Source of the DNA: JANQEA01 sp964466035
GTDB lineage: Bacteria > Bipolaricaulota > Bipolaricaulia > UBA7950 > UBA9294
NCBI GenBank assembly: GCA_964466035.1
Contig: CAYXLR010000003.1
Location: 67,040 to 131,039, forward strand
DNA: 64,000 bases
Direction: 5' to 3'
Shown: in pieces, positions 24,955 through 34,272 of the stretch
Layout: each line of letters begins with the position of its first letter
How positions within the stretch are numbered: position 1 is the stretch's first letter
Translations under genes and position numbers: made by a program
Notes under the pieces: model-generated
Databases searched by the model: none
Told to the model about the DNA's origin: nothing
What the model saw: only the letters and a program-made list of their open reading frames with translations

Positions 24955-25401
24955 TTACGGATCTCCGTCTTCGAACGCGATCAGGTTGTCGAGGATTCGC
25001 CCGAGGGTTCGCTCGAACGCACCGATCTCCTCGTCCGTGAGACCGCGATAGAAGACATCGGACATCGCAGCCGAGACGCGTTCGTACGCCGCCTGCGCCG
25101 CGCGGTCCTTGTCGGTCCGCTTCACGCGGATCACGCGACGATCGGCCTCCGAACGCTCCCGCACGACGTACCCGGCCTCCTCGAGGCGATCGAGCATGCT
25201 GGTCAGCGTCGACTTCCCGAGCGACGTCCGCTTCGCCAGCTCGCGAATCGGAATCCCGTCCTCGCGCCAGAGGACGAACAGGATCCGCCCCTGCGCCGGG
25301 TTGATCTCGATCTCGCACTCCCGCAGCATCCGCGCGAAGACGCGCCCGGTGAGCCGGTGGATCTTCGAGAGGAGAAAGCCGCCCTGACGTTCGATTCTCA
25401 T
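24955..25401 (-). CDS. MarR family transcriptional regulator
   Basis: A 148-residue winged-helix dimeric repressor type. The recognition region is IPIRELAKRTSLGKSTLTSMLDRLEEAGYV and the wing is RERSEADRRVIRVKRTDKD. MarR proteins usually repress their own operon and respond to phenolic or oxidant ligands. The ATG overlaps the preceding gene's stop (ATGA). The nested palindromes at 25899-25920 over the operon promoter are the obvious binding site. Confidence 0.93.
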   Translation of the reverse strand: MRIERQGGFLLSKIHRLTGRVFARMLRECEIEINPAQGRILFVLWREDGIPIRELAKRTSLGKSTLTSMLDRLEEAGYVVRERSEADRRVIRVKRTDKDRAAQAAYERVSAAMSDVFYRGLTDEEIGAFERTLGRILDNLIAFEDGDP

Positions 25402-25871
25402 CGATCGAGCGCGAACTCGAACGTCTCGGAGCCGGTCCACCCTCGCGCGCCCTTCGGGAACAGACGCAGCAGCGTGTAGTCCGGATCGTCGGGTCGGCCG
25501 GTTGTCCGAAAGTACCTCTCCCATCCGTCGGCCCAGACCGCCTCCTTGATCTTCGCGTCCTCGACGATCTCGACGTCGCCGACCAACGACATCCCGAAGA
25601 ACTCGGTCGGTCTGCAGTAGTACAGGCCGATTTGCGGGTTCGCCTCGATGTCTTTTCTCTTCTTCGACGACGTGTTCGTCGAGACGTAGACCATGAAGTC
25701 GTCGTCGTGCCCGTCGTACAGGTGGACGTGATCCGGATACTGGCTCCGATTGCGCAGGTTGAGCATCGCACGGGTCCGCGGGTAGCCGTCCGCATCGACG
25801 GTCGACAGGTAGACGACGTCGGCTGTCGCCATCAGCTCGAGGCACCTCATCCGGAGTTCCTTCTCTTTCAT
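25398..25871 (-). CDS. Pyridoxamine 5'-phosphate oxidase-fold protein, first gene of MarR operon
   Basis: A 157-residue PPOX-family split-barrel protein (VVYLSTVDADGYPRTRAMLN, FMVYVSTNTSSKKRKDIEAN, VGDVEIVED). It is probably a flavin-binding reductase or stress protein. The ATG at 25871 follows AAGGGA. The operon is this gene, marR, a second PPOX protein and a small membrane protein. Confidence 0.87.
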   Translation of the reverse strand: MKEKELRMRCLELMATADVVYLSTVDADGYPRTRAMLNLRNRSQYPDHVHLYDGHDDDFMVYVSTNTSSKKRKDIEANPQIGLYYCRPTEFFGMSLVGDVEIVEDAKIKEAVWADGWERYFRTTGRPDDPDYTLLRLFPKGARGWTGSETFEFALDR

Positions 25872-25898
25872 CGGTCCCTTCTCAGTCGTTCGATGGCG

Positions 25899-25928
25899 TA
25901 TCGTACGATATAGAACTATAGAAGTCAA
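25899..25928 (-). promoter_or_regulatory. Promoter with nested palindromic operator of the MarR operon
   Basis: On the minus strand TTGACT (25923-25928) and TACGAT (25900-25905) are 17 bp apart. TATCGTACGATA (25899-25910) is a perfect 12-bp palindrome over the -10 box. It overlaps TATAGAACTATA (25909-25920), an inverted repeat with a 2-bp centre inside the spacer. Repressor bound here would occlude RNA polymerase. Confidence 0.8.
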
Positions 25929-26368
25929 TACTCCGAAGGAGTTCGCAGATGCCGAGGCTTACGAAGATCAGACGGTAGCGGCTCGACCACCCAGGAAGGA
26001 AATCCTCCGCGACATGGACATCGGACGACGCCAACCGCCAGCGCCGCCCGATGACCCGGGCACAACCAGAAGACTGCACATTCCCGGGCGGAATCAGTCT
26101 ACAGGGCGTTTTCCTCCGGTGTCAAGTCCCTACTGTGAAGCAGTTCCCGCGCGTGCTGAGTTCCGCTGCTTGTCTGTCCGATCCGGATCATGGTGGGCCT
26201 CAAGAACAAGTGCTCACCACAACAACAGCAACCAGCGACACCGTCGGCAAACGACGTGCGTGGAATCGTCCCAATGTGCGGGGTCCCCATGCGCGCGATA
26301 GCAACCGCCCCAACTCTCCGAAGCACAACACAACTATGGAAACAGAAGAAGGCCGTGAGGCCCCGCGC
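25929..26368. other. Intergenic region, no gene recognised
   Basis: About 440 bp between two minus-strand operons. Short open frames exist on both strands but none has a ribosome-binding site or a recognisable product. Base composition is visibly less GC-rich in 26190-26350 (for example CACCACAACAACAGCAACC) than in the flanking genes, so this may be decayed or foreign DNA. Confidence 0.5.
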
Positions 26369-27886
26369 CTATCCGAACGCCCCCGACCCGGTCAGTCCCG
26401 GATAGAGGCGGACGAACCGACGGTACAGGTCTTCGTACGCGGCAACGAGAACGGGGTCCGGCGCCTCGACGTCCTTCCGGACACGCACGGCGCGGGCGAC
26501 CGCCTCGCCGACGTCGGCGTACACGCCGCTCCCCACGCCGGCGAGCAGCGCGGCCCCGAACGGCGCCCCCTCCTCCACCTCCAAGCGCCGGAGCGGCGCG
26601 TTCAGGACGGCGGCGAGGATCCTCCGCCAGAGCGGGCTTCGCATCCCGCCGCCGACGGCGCGCAGTTCGTCCGGCGACAGATCGAGCGCCTGGATGCGGA
26701 CCAGCGAGTCCTTCAGGGCGAACGCTACGCCCTCGAGGATCGATCGCACGAGATGGGGACGGCCGTGCGCCAGGCTCAACCCGATCCACGCGCCGCGTGC
26801 GTTCGGATCCATGTGGGGCGTCCGCTCCCCGGCCAGGTACGGAAGGAAGAGCAGGCCCTCGGCGCCCGGAGGGACCGGCACGGCCTCCTCGCACAGGAGC
26901 TCGTACGGATCGCGGCCGAGCCGCTTCGCCGCCGAGGTCTCCTCGGACGCGAGCGTGTCGCGGTACCAGCGCAGCGCCCCGCCGGCCGAGAGGACCACAC
27001 CCATGAGGTGGTACTTCGAAGGGACCGCATGACAGCAGGCGTGGATCGCCCCGGCGGGGTCGGTCTTCGCCTCGTCGGAGTGGACGAAGATGACCCCCGA
27101 CGTGCCGAGGGAAAGCAGGCCGGTGCCGGACCGGACGACCCCGGCGCCGACGGCCGAAGCGGCGTTGTCCCCGCCGCCTCCCACCACCGGCGTGCCGGCC
27201 GGGATCCCGGTCCGCTTCGCCGCGTCCGCGTGCAGCTCGCCGGTGACGTCCGGCCCCTCGAACACCGTCGGGAACCAGTCCTTGGGCAGTTCGATCGCAT
27301 CGAGGATCTCGTCCGACCAGTCGCGCTCGATCAGATCGAGCAGCAGCGTCCCGGCCGCGTCGGACGTGTCGGTGGCGAACCCGCCAGTCAACCGGAATCG
27401 GACGTAGTCCTTCGGCAGCAGGATCCGGCGCACCTTCGCGAAGCGGGTCGGCTCGTGATTCCTCAGCCACAGGATCTTCGGCGCCTGGAAGCCGGCCAGC
27501 GCGGGATTCCCGGTGATCTCCTGGAGGCGCTCGCGGCCGACGCGCCGCTCGAGCTCGGCGCACTCCTCGCCAGTGCGCGCGTCGTTCCAGAGGAGGGCCG
27601 GCCGGATCGATCGACCGCGCTCGTCCAGGAAGACCGAACCGTGCATCTGGCCGGTGAGGCCGATTCCGACGATCCGGCGCCCGTCCGCCTCGTGGGCCAG
27701 CTCGCGAAGAACGGTCACCGCCGCCTTCCACCAGTCCTCCGGGCGCTGCTCGGACCAACCGGGGCGCGGCGTGTGCAGCGGATACTCCGCGAACGCGCGC
27801 GCCAACACGGATCCGTCCGGGCTCACAAGAAGCCCCTTCGTCCCGCCGGTTCCGATGTCCAGTCCGATCAGGAAGCCGTCACGCAT
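26369..27886 (-). CDS. xylB: Xylulokinase (FGGY family)
   Basis: A 505-residue sugar kinase converting D-xylulose to xylulose 5-phosphate. It has the N-terminal phosphate loop GLDIGTGGTKGLL, GIGLTGQMHGSVFLDE (typical of xylulokinases), LLWNDARTGEE, the FGGY-type ATP site LSLGTSGVIFV and VGGGMRSPLWRRILA. It is the last gene of the carbohydrate locus, 43 bp after an isomerase gene. The ATG at 27886 has no strong ribosome-binding site, so reinitiation after the upstream gene is likely. Confidence 0.93.
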   Translation of the reverse strand: MRDGFLIGLDIGTGGTKGLLVSPDGSVLARAFAEYPLHTPRPGWSEQRPEDWWKAAVTVLRELAHEADGRRIVGIGLTGQMHGSVFLDERGRSIRPALLWNDARTGEECAELERRVGRERLQEITGNPALAGFQAPKILWLRNHEPTRFAKVRRILLPKDYVRFRLTGGFATDTSDAAGTLLLDLIERDWSDEILDAIELPKDWFPTVFEGPDVTGELHADAAKRTGIPAGTPVVGGGGDNAASAVGAGVVRSGTGLLSLGTSGVIFVHSDEAKTDPAGAIHACCHAVPSKYHLMGVVLSAGGALRWYRDTLASEETSAAKRLGRDPYELLCEEAVPVPPGAEGLLFLPYLAGERTPHMDPNARGAWIGLSLAHGRPHLVRSILEGVAFALKDSLVRIQALDLSPDELRAVGGGMRSPLWRRILAAVLNAPLRRLEVEEGAPFGAALLAGVGSGVYADVGEAVARAVRVRKDVEAPDPVLVAAYEDLYRRFVRLYPGLTGSGAFG

Positions 27887-27929
27887 CGCTCTCGTAGGGC
27901 AACCTCGGGCCCCCTTCTCCTTCCCCCAA

Positions 27930-28991
27930 CTACGGCCGGTGGCGTCGCTCCTCGATGATCCGGCCGACGTACGCATCGTCCAGGCCGAGGACCTCGTAGA
28001 CGATCTCCTGGCCGCGCACGGCGTCCTTGTTCCGCCACGCCGCCTCCAGCGCCTCGTCGTCGATCTTCGCCGCCAGATCCCAGATGAACTCCCACTGGAG
28101 GAGCGCTCGGCGGACGGCGGCCACCTGGTCCTCGGTGTAGGGAAACAGGTCGGCACCGACGCGCTCGCCGCCGGCCCCGTAGCCCGTCCGCTGGAGGACC
28201 TTGGCGAGCTCGAGCGTCTGCATGAAGAACGAGGCACCGGTGATGTTGTCGTCGTCGAAGCTCCCCCACCCGCTGTTCGCGTGGTGATGCCCGAGGAGCC
28301 CGTCGTGCGCGAGGAGCGCCGCGTACTCGGCGAGGTTCTCGCCGTTCATGATCAGATGCTGCCAGTCCATGTTGATCTTCAGGTTCGTCGTGTCGGTGCC
28401 TCGGTCCTTGATCTTGTGGATGGTGTAGATCGCCATCCCGATGTTTCGCATCAGGATGTTCATCGCCGGCTCGCTGTTCTTGTGCTCGAGGAGCACGGTC
28501 ACGCCCCGCGCGTTCGCGTGCTCGACCGCCTCCTGGATTCCGCCGAGGAACCACTCCCACGCCTGAACGTAGTCGATCTGGAAGTTGTAGTTGTACCCCT
28601 CTCCGCCAGGCCAGATGATGAACTTGGCGCCGATCTCGGCGGCGAGGTCGATCCCCCGTTGGGTGATCCGCATGTTCTCCTGCCGGAGTCGAGCGTCGGG
28701 ATTGACGAACGTCCCGAGATAGAAGCTCGGGTCGTTGAACGTCCCGAGCGCGAGGGCGTAGATGTCCTTCTCGCCGAGCGTCTCCCGAATCGCGTCGATG
28801 CTCTCCTCGTCGACCTCCCCGGGGAAGTGGTACTCGAACCCGTCGACGAGATCGCCGAGACCTTCGGCGGCCCGCCGGGTGCGCTCGATCATCGTCTCGG
28901 CGCCCTCCGCGACGTGGTATCCGTCGGGCATGAAGCGCGTCGCGTTGGCGCCGAACGCCCAGATCCCCACGCTGTTCTTCAGTCGCTGCAT
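27930..28991 (-). CDS. Xylose-isomerase-like sugar isomerase (AP endonuclease 2 TIM barrel)
   Basis: A 353-residue TIM-barrel enzyme. Segments comparable to xylose isomerase are WPGGEGYNYN (cf. WGGREGY), LLEHKNSEP (metal-binding Glu and Lys, cf. LEPKP), INMDWQH, and the metal-site stretch HHHANSGWGSFDDDN. It is shorter than ordinary xylose isomerases (about 390-440 residues) and diverges in detail, so another aldose may be the substrate. Its position before xylB supports aldose-to-ketose conversion feeding the kinase. AAAGGA lies upstream of the ATG. Confidence 0.82.
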   Translation of the reverse strand: MQRLKNSVGIWAFGANATRFMPDGYHVAEGAETMIERTRRAAEGLGDLVDGFEYHFPGEVDEESIDAIRETLGEKDIYALALGTFNDPSFYLGTFVNPDARLRQENMRITQRGIDLAAEIGAKFIIWPGGEGYNYNFQIDYVQAWEWFLGGIQEAVEHANARGVTVLLEHKNSEPAMNILMRNIGMAIYTIHKIKDRGTDTTNLKINMDWQHLIMNGENLAEYAALLAHDGLLGHHHANSGWGSFDDDNITGASFFMQTLELAKVLQRTGYGAGGERVGADLFPYTEDQVAAVRRALLQWEFIWDLAAKIDDEALEAAWRNKDAVRGQEIVYEVLGLDDAYVGRIIEERRHRP

Positions 28992-29069
28992 CGCTCGTCC
29001 TTTCGCATCCGCTGCCTCCACCGGTCGTGGCGGAGCGCTCACCGCCCTTCGCCGACCCGACCGTCCTTC

Positions 29070-31409
29070 CTATTCTTCCACGTTCGCCGCGCTGAAGTAA
29101 CTTCGCGGCCCGCTCAGCACGTGCGTCTCGCCGGCGATTTCGAACCGCCCGCGCAGCCGGACGTCGGCGGCCGAGCCGCCGACCAGAACCTCGTACTCCC
29201 CCGGCTCGACGACGCGTCGCATCTCCGGATCGTAGAACGCGAGCGCGTCGAACGGCACGTCGAACGCGACGCGACGGGCGTCGCCGGGTTCCAGGCGGAT
29301 CCGCCGGAATCCCTTGAGCTCCTGAACCGGTCGCGTCACCGAGGCGTGCTCCCGCTTCACATAGAGCTGCACGACTTCGTCGCCGGCGCGGGCCCCCGCG
29401 TTCCGCACGTCGAGGACGACGCGAACTGCCCCGTCTTCCGCCGCGCCCCGGACGTCGACGGCCAGGTTCGAGTACTCGAACGCCGTGTAGGAGAGCCCGT
29501 GACCGAACGGGAAGAGCGGCGCGGCGCCCTCGTCGACGTAGTCGCCCCACCACTCCGTGTGGCCGCCGGACGGCTTGTGGGCGTAGTAAATCGGGATCTG
29601 CCCCGCGCTGCGAGGGAACGTCACGGGCAGCTTCCCCCCCGGATTGGCGATCCCGAACAGGACCTCCGCCAGCGCCTCTCCGCCCGTCTCGCCAGGGAGC
29701 CAGATCTCGACGATCGCCGCGACGCGATCGACGAGCCGCGCCAGCGCATACGGCCGGCCGGACGCCAGGACGAGCACGACTGGGGTCCCGGTCTCCGCGA
29801 CCGCGAGGACGAGCTCCTCCTGCACGCCGGGCAGCTTCAGGTTCGCCAGATCGCGCGTCTCGCCGGAGGTGCATTCCGCCGTCAGCCCGGACCGGTCGCC
29901 GACGACCACGACGGCGACGTCGCACGTCCGCGCCGCCTCGATCGCCTCGTCGAACCCGTCCCGACGATCGCCGGTCACGTCGCAGCCCGTCGCGTGGACG
30001 ATCCGATCGCCGGCGACGTATTGCGAGACCGCGGCGAGGACACTCGTGACCTCGACCGACGCCACGATCTCGTCGAGATCGACCGGCGGACGGACCGAGC
30101 CCTCGCCGCGCGTCGCGAACATCAGCTCCATGTGAGCCGGGTACGCGTAGTCGCCGAGCAGGTTCCTCGGCTCGTCGGCGCTCGGGCCGATCAGCGCGAT
30201 CCGTACCTTCTCGGCGTCCAACGGGAGGACACCGTCGTTCTTCAGCAGCACGATCGACTCGCGCGCCAGCTCGAGGGCGGTCTCCCGGTGCCGCGGGACC
30301 TGCGCCGCCTTCGATCGCTCGACGTCCACGTACGGGCGCTCGAACAGGCCGAGGCGGAACTTCGTTCGTAGGACGCGGAGGACGGACCGGTCGACCGCCG
30401 CCTCGGGCACCCGACCGCCCCTCACCGCAGCGATCAGCGGCGCGGCGTAGCAGTCCGGGTCGGGCAGCTCGAGGTCGAGACCGGCCTCCAGGCAGCGCGC
30501 CGCCGCTTCCTGCCTGTCCGGCGCCACGCGGTGATGCTCCACCAAGCGGAGGATCGTTCCGTAATCGGCGACGACGACCCCTTCGAACCCCCACTCGTCG
30601 CGCAGGATCTCGGTCAGGAGCACCCGCGACATCGCACAGGGGATCCCGTCGATTTCGCCGTAGGAGTTCATGACGCTCATGGCGCCGGCGGCTCGGATCG
30701 CGCACTCGAACGGGAACAGGTAGACCTCGCGCAGCTCGCGCTCCGGGATGTGAGCGGGGGCCATGTTCATCCCCCCTTCGGAGGCGCCGTAGCCGGCGAA
30801 GTGCTTGACCGTCGCCACGACGCCCTCCGACGGGTCCTCGCCCTGGAGGCCGCGGACGTACGCGACGCCCATGGACGCTACGAGGTACGGGTCCTCGCCG
30901 AACGTCTCCTCCACGCGTCCCCAGCGCGGGTCCCGGGCGACGTCGAGGACCGGCGCGAGGCCCTGGTGGACCCCGACCGCGCGCATCTGCCGTCGAAGGA
31001 CTTCGGTCATCCGCTCCACGGCGTCGGGATTCCACGTGCTCGCCAGGCCGATCGCCTGGGGGAACAGGGTGGATCCTTTCATCAGGAATCCGGAGAGGCA
31101 CTCGTCGTGCATCAACGCCGGGATCCCGAGGCGCGTCTCCTCGATCAGGAATTCCTGAATCGCGTTGCTCAGTCGCGCTGACTCCTCGGCCCCGTATCCG
31201 GATCCCCCCGCCGGCCGGGCGATCTGCCCGATCCCGTTCGCCAGGACCTCCTCCGCCCGCGAAGGGGAGTACGCCCCGTTCTCGAACAGCCGGAAGCTCC
31301 AGAGCCCGGCGAGCTGCGCGACCTTCTCCTCCAGGCTCATCCGCTCCAGCAGATCGTTCGCTCGGTGCTCGATCGGCCGCGACGGATCGCGGTACCGTTC
31401 ATCCGACAT
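29070..31409 (-). CDS. Glycoside hydrolase family 3, beta-xylosidase/beta-glucosidase
   Basis: A 779-residue exo-glycosidase without signal peptide, thus cytoplasmic. The GH3 N-terminal barrel shows LAPVLDVARDPRWGRVEETF, VKHFAGYGASEGG and the nucleophile Asp in VVVADYGTI. The C-terminal domain (REFALELARESIVLLKNDG region) and a fibronectin III-like domain (AGDEVVQLYVKRE) follow. It would hydrolyse imported oligosaccharides to monosaccharides. The neighbouring isomerase and xylulokinase favour xylose as the product. The start overlaps the upstream ATPase gene by 11 bp. Confidence 0.92.
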   Translation of the reverse strand: MSDERYRDPSRPIEHRANDLLERMSLEEKVAQLAGLWSFRLFENGAYSPSRAEEVLANGIGQIARPAGGSGYGAEESARLSNAIQEFLIEETRLGIPALMHDECLSGFLMKGSTLFPQAIGLASTWNPDAVERMTEVLRRQMRAVGVHQGLAPVLDVARDPRWGRVEETFGEDPYLVASMGVAYVRGLQGEDPSEGVVATVKHFAGYGASEGGMNMAPAHIPERELREVYLFPFECAIRAAGAMSVMNSYGEIDGIPCAMSRVLLTEILRDEWGFEGVVVADYGTILRLVEHHRVAPDRQEAAARCLEAGLDLELPDPDCYAAPLIAAVRGGRVPEAAVDRSVLRVLRTKFRLGLFERPYVDVERSKAAQVPRHRETALELARESIVLLKNDGVLPLDAEKVRIALIGPSADEPRNLLGDYAYPAHMELMFATRGEGSVRPPVDLDEIVASVEVTSVLAAVSQYVAGDRIVHATGCDVTGDRRDGFDEAIEAARTCDVAVVVVGDRSGLTAECTSGETRDLANLKLPGVQEELVLAVAETGTPVVLVLASGRPYALARLVDRVAAIVEIWLPGETGGEALAEVLFGIANPGGKLPVTFPRSAGQIPIYYAHKPSGGHTEWWGDYVDEGAAPLFPFGHGLSYTAFEYSNLAVDVRGAAEDGAVRVVLDVRNAGARAGDEVVQLYVKREHASVTRPVQELKGFRRIRLEPGDARRVAFDVPFDALAFYDPEMRRVVEPGEYEVLVGGSAADVRLRGRFEIAGETHVLSGPRSYFSAANVEE

Positions 31410-32406
31410 CGGCGGCCACCTCTCTTCCTTTCGTTCTCATCGTCGCCTCGTCGTACAGGAAGCACTTCACCTGGACGCCGTCCACGTCGACGTCGGGCGG
31501 CACGGTCTCGCGGCAGACGTCCATGACCTCCGGGCACCGGCCCGCGAAGCGACAGCCTCGCCTCAGGTACTCCTCGTGCTCGATGTCGGTCAGGCTGATC
31601 CGCGCCTTCCATCTCTTGCTCGGATCCGCCTCCGGGATCGAGGCGCGCAGGAGCTTCGTGTACGGATGCCTGGGGGACATCAGGACGCTTTCCACCCCGC
31701 CCATCTCGACGACGTTCCCTCGGAACATGACGGCGATCCGGTCGCAGACGTAGTAGGCCGTCGCGAGATCGTGCGTGATGTAGATCACGCTCACGTCGAA
31801 CTCGTCGCGAAGCCGCTTGAACAGGTTCACGATCGACATCCGAAGCGACGCGTCGACCATGGAGACCGGCTCGTCGGCGAGGAGGAGCGACGGCTTGGTT
31901 AAGAGCGCCCTGGCGATCGAGACGCGCTGTAGCTGGCCGCCGGAAAACTCACTCGGATACCGGCCCGAGACCTCCCTGAAGCTCAACCCGACCGCCTTCA
32001 GCGTCTCGTCGATCAGCGTCTCCGCCCCCTTGCGGCCGCTCGAGAGCCCGTAGTTGTGGACCGTCTCGAAGAAGTAGCACTCGACGCGGCGCAACGGATT
32101 GAACGTCTCGAACGGGTTCTGGAAGATCGCCTGAACCCCCTGCGTGAACCAGACCTTCTCCCGCTTCCTCCGTCGGCCTTTCCGGTTCGCCCCGTGCAGG
32201 ATCGAGCCGGCGGTCGGCTCCTCGAACCCGAGGATCAGCCTCGCGGTCGTGGTCTTGCCGCACCCGCTCTCTCCGGCCAGCGCGAAGATCTCCGCCGGCA
32301 TCACGTGGAAGGAGACGTCGTCAACCGCCGTGATGCGGAGGCGAGACAGCAGGCTGCCGAACGCGAAATCCTTGCGGAGGTTCCTGATCTCAAGCAGCGC
32401 GCCCAT
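31399..32406 (-). CDS. ABC transporter ATP-binding protein, OppF/DppF type
   Basis: A 335-residue ATPase subunit on the cytoplasmic face of the transporter. Walker A is GESGCGKTTT, the signature is FSGGQLQRVSIARAL, Walker B is LLLADEPVSMVD, with switch His in ITHDL. The C-terminal oligopeptide-family extension has the Cys-containing segment RGCRFAGRCPEVMDVC. It overlaps the partner ATPase gene by 17 bp. Confidence 0.95.
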   Translation of the reverse strand: MGALLEIRNLRKDFAFGSLLSRLRITAVDDVSFHVMPAEIFALAGESGCGKTTTARLILGFEEPTAGSILHGANRKGRRRKREKVWFTQGVQAIFQNPFETFNPLRRVECYFFETVHNYGLSSGRKGAETLIDETLKAVGLSFREVSGRYPSEFSGGQLQRVSIARALLTKPSLLLADEPVSMVDASLRMSIVNLFKRLRDEFDVSVIYITHDLATAYYVCDRIAVMFRGNVVEMGGVESVLMSPRHPYTKLLRASIPEADPSKRWKARISLTDIEHEEYLRRGCRFAGRCPEVMDVCRETVPPDVDVDGVQVKCFLYDEATMRTKGREVAADVG

Positions 32407-33409
32407 CGCGATCCCCCTCGACCAGCCAGCAGGCGACCTTGTGATCCTCCCCGATCGTGACGATGTCCGGCATCTTCTGAACGCAGACGTCCATCGCGTG
32501 TGGGCACCGTGGATGAAACGGGCAGCCGCCAGGCAGCTCCGCCAGGGACGGAGGGCTCCCCGGCGCGCTCTGCTTCAACGACTTGTCGCCGAACTTGGGC
32601 AGCGAGTCGATCAGGTACTGCGTGTACGGGTGAAGCGGCTTCTCGAACACCCGCTCGACCGCCGCCTCCTCGATCATCACCCCGGCGTACATGATCCCGA
32701 TCCGGTCGGCCACGTTGGCGTGAACGCCCATGTCGTGCGTCACGAGCACGATCGTGTTCTTCAGGGTCTCCTGGACGCTCTTCAACAGCTGAATGACGCC
32801 GCGCTGCACGATCACGTCGAGCGCCGTCGTCGGCTCGTCTCCGATCATGATCCTCGGTCCGAGAAGCGCCGCGAGCGCGATCGTAACCCGCTGCCGCATG
32901 CCGCCCGAAAGCTGATGCGGATACGCGCTCAGGACCTTCGGCGGCAGCCCGAGCTGGTGCAGATGCTCCCTGGCGATCGCCAGCGTGCCGCGTCTCGTCT
33001 TCCCCGCCACGTGGCTCTCGAGGAAGTCGCCGTAGGAGTCCTTCAGCCGCTTCACCGGATTGAGCACGCTCATCGAGCCCTGCGGGACGTAGGAGACGTA
33101 CTCCCACCGCAGCCTCCGCTTCTCCTCCTTGCCGAGCGAGTAAACGTCGATCTCCTCGCCGTCCCGGACGTAGAACACCTTCCCACCGATCCGTCGAAGC
33201 GGCGGCTCGATCGCGGAGTACAGCGCCTTGAGGAGCGTCGTCTTGCCGCAGCCGCTCTCGCCCGCGATGCCGTAGACCTCGTTCTCGCGAATCTCGAGGT
33301 CGACGCCGTTGACCGCCTTGACGATCTTCTCGGTTCCGAACGCGTCGAGGACGTAGAACGTCTTCAGCTCCTCCGTCCTGAGCACGAGCCCGCCGCCAGC
33401 GCCCGTCAT
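32390..33409 (-). CDS. ABC transporter ATP-binding protein, OppD/DppD type
   Basis: A 339-residue ATPase. Walker A is GESGCGKTTL, the signature is LSGGMRQRVTIALAA, Walker B is IMIGDEPTTALD, and the Opp-family C-terminus contains GGCPFHPRCPHAMDVC. It pairs with the OppF-type ATPase. The ATG overlaps the permease stop (ATGA). Confidence 0.95.
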   Translation of the reverse strand: MTGAGGGLVLRTEELKTFYVLDAFGTEKIVKAVNGVDLEIRENEVYGIAGESGCGKTTLLKALYSAIEPPLRRIGGKVFYVRDGEEIDVYSLGKEEKRRLRWEYVSYVPQGSMSVLNPVKRLKDSYGDFLESHVAGKTRRGTLAIAREHLHQLGLPPKVLSAYPHQLSGGMRQRVTIALAALLGPRIMIGDEPTTALDVIVQRGVIQLLKSVQETLKNTIVLVTHDMGVHANVADRIGIMYAGVMIEEAAVERVFEKPLHPYTQYLIDSLPKFGDKSLKQSAPGSPPSLAELPGGCPFHPRCPHAMDVCVQKMPDIVTIGEDHKVACWLVEGDRDGRAA

Positions 33410-34260
33410 CGCGCACCGACCCTCTGAATCCGCGTCCGCGGATCCAGGTACTCGCTGATGCTGACCGAGAGCCAGTACAGCGCGACGAACAGAAAGATCG
33501 CCAGGACGATCGGCGTCAGCAGCCACCACCACCAGCCGAGGAGGAGCGCCTGATAGCTGATCGCCCACTGCAGCATCGTGCCCAGCGTCGGGATGTCCAT
33601 GTTCGACAGCCCGAGGATCGCCAGCGTGATCTCCATTCCGATCGCCCACGCCATGTTGTTGATCAACGTCGAGAAGATGAGCGGCGTCGCGAACGGCAGG
33701 TACTCCTTCATCACCAAGCGCATCGTCTTCGTCCCGGACAGGATCGCCGTCTGGGTGAACTCGCGCTCCCGCAGGGAGAGAATCTGCGAGCGGATCACCC
33801 GCGCGTCCCACGCCCACCCGAAGAACGCCAGCAGGAGGCCGAGGTTGACCAGATTCATGTGCTCTCGAACCAGCATCGCCAGCAGCACGATGATCAGGAA
33901 CAGCGGCATCACCAGGAAGCTGTCGCTGACGAACATCAAGACGCGGTCGGTCAGCCTTCCTCGATACCCGGCGATCATCCCCACGAGGATCGCGATGACC
34001 CGCGAGACGGTCCCGGCGATGACCGAGATGATCAGCGAGTTCCGCACGGCGTACGTCGCCTGCCAGAAGACGTCCTGGCCCTTGGAGTTCGTTCCGAGGA
34101 AGTGCGTCCAGGAGGGCCTGAGATCCCTCGTCGCGTGCCACCAGAACGTCGGGTCGTACGGCGAGAACGCCGACAGCAGCGCCAGAATCAACAGCAGGCA
34201 GAGGATCGTGAAGCTGAACGCGAACCGGTAGTCCTTGAAGAGGTCCCTCAGCACTCTCAC
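33406..34260 (-). CDS. ABC transporter permease, DppC/OppC family
   Basis: A 284-residue inner-membrane permease with about six membrane helices and the EAA loop REFTQTAILSGTKTMRLVMKEYLPF. It forms a heterodimer with the DppB-like protein encoded 12 bp upstream. Unlike the DppC protein at 6806-7969 it lacks the large periplasmic insert. Confidence 0.93.
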   Translation of the reverse strand: MRVLRDLFKDYRFAFSFTILCLLLILALLSAFSPYDPTFWWHATRDLRPSWTHFLGTNSKGQDVFWQATYAVRNSLIISVIAGTVSRVIAILVGMIAGYRGRLTDRVLMFVSDSFLVMPLFLIIVLLAMLVREHMNLVNLGLLLAFFGWAWDARVIRSQILSLREREFTQTAILSGTKTMRLVMKEYLPFATPLIFSTLINNMAWAIGMEITLAILGLSNMDIPTLGTMLQWAISYQALLLGWWWWLLTPIVLAIFLFVALYWLSVSISEYLDPRTRIQRVGAR

Positions 34261-34272
34261 GGTCTTCGCCCC

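Noticed and set aside
25882..26326. Small proteins in the region upstream of the MarR operon
   Set aside because: Frames on both strands lack start signals and recognisable sequence, and one overlaps the MarR operator.
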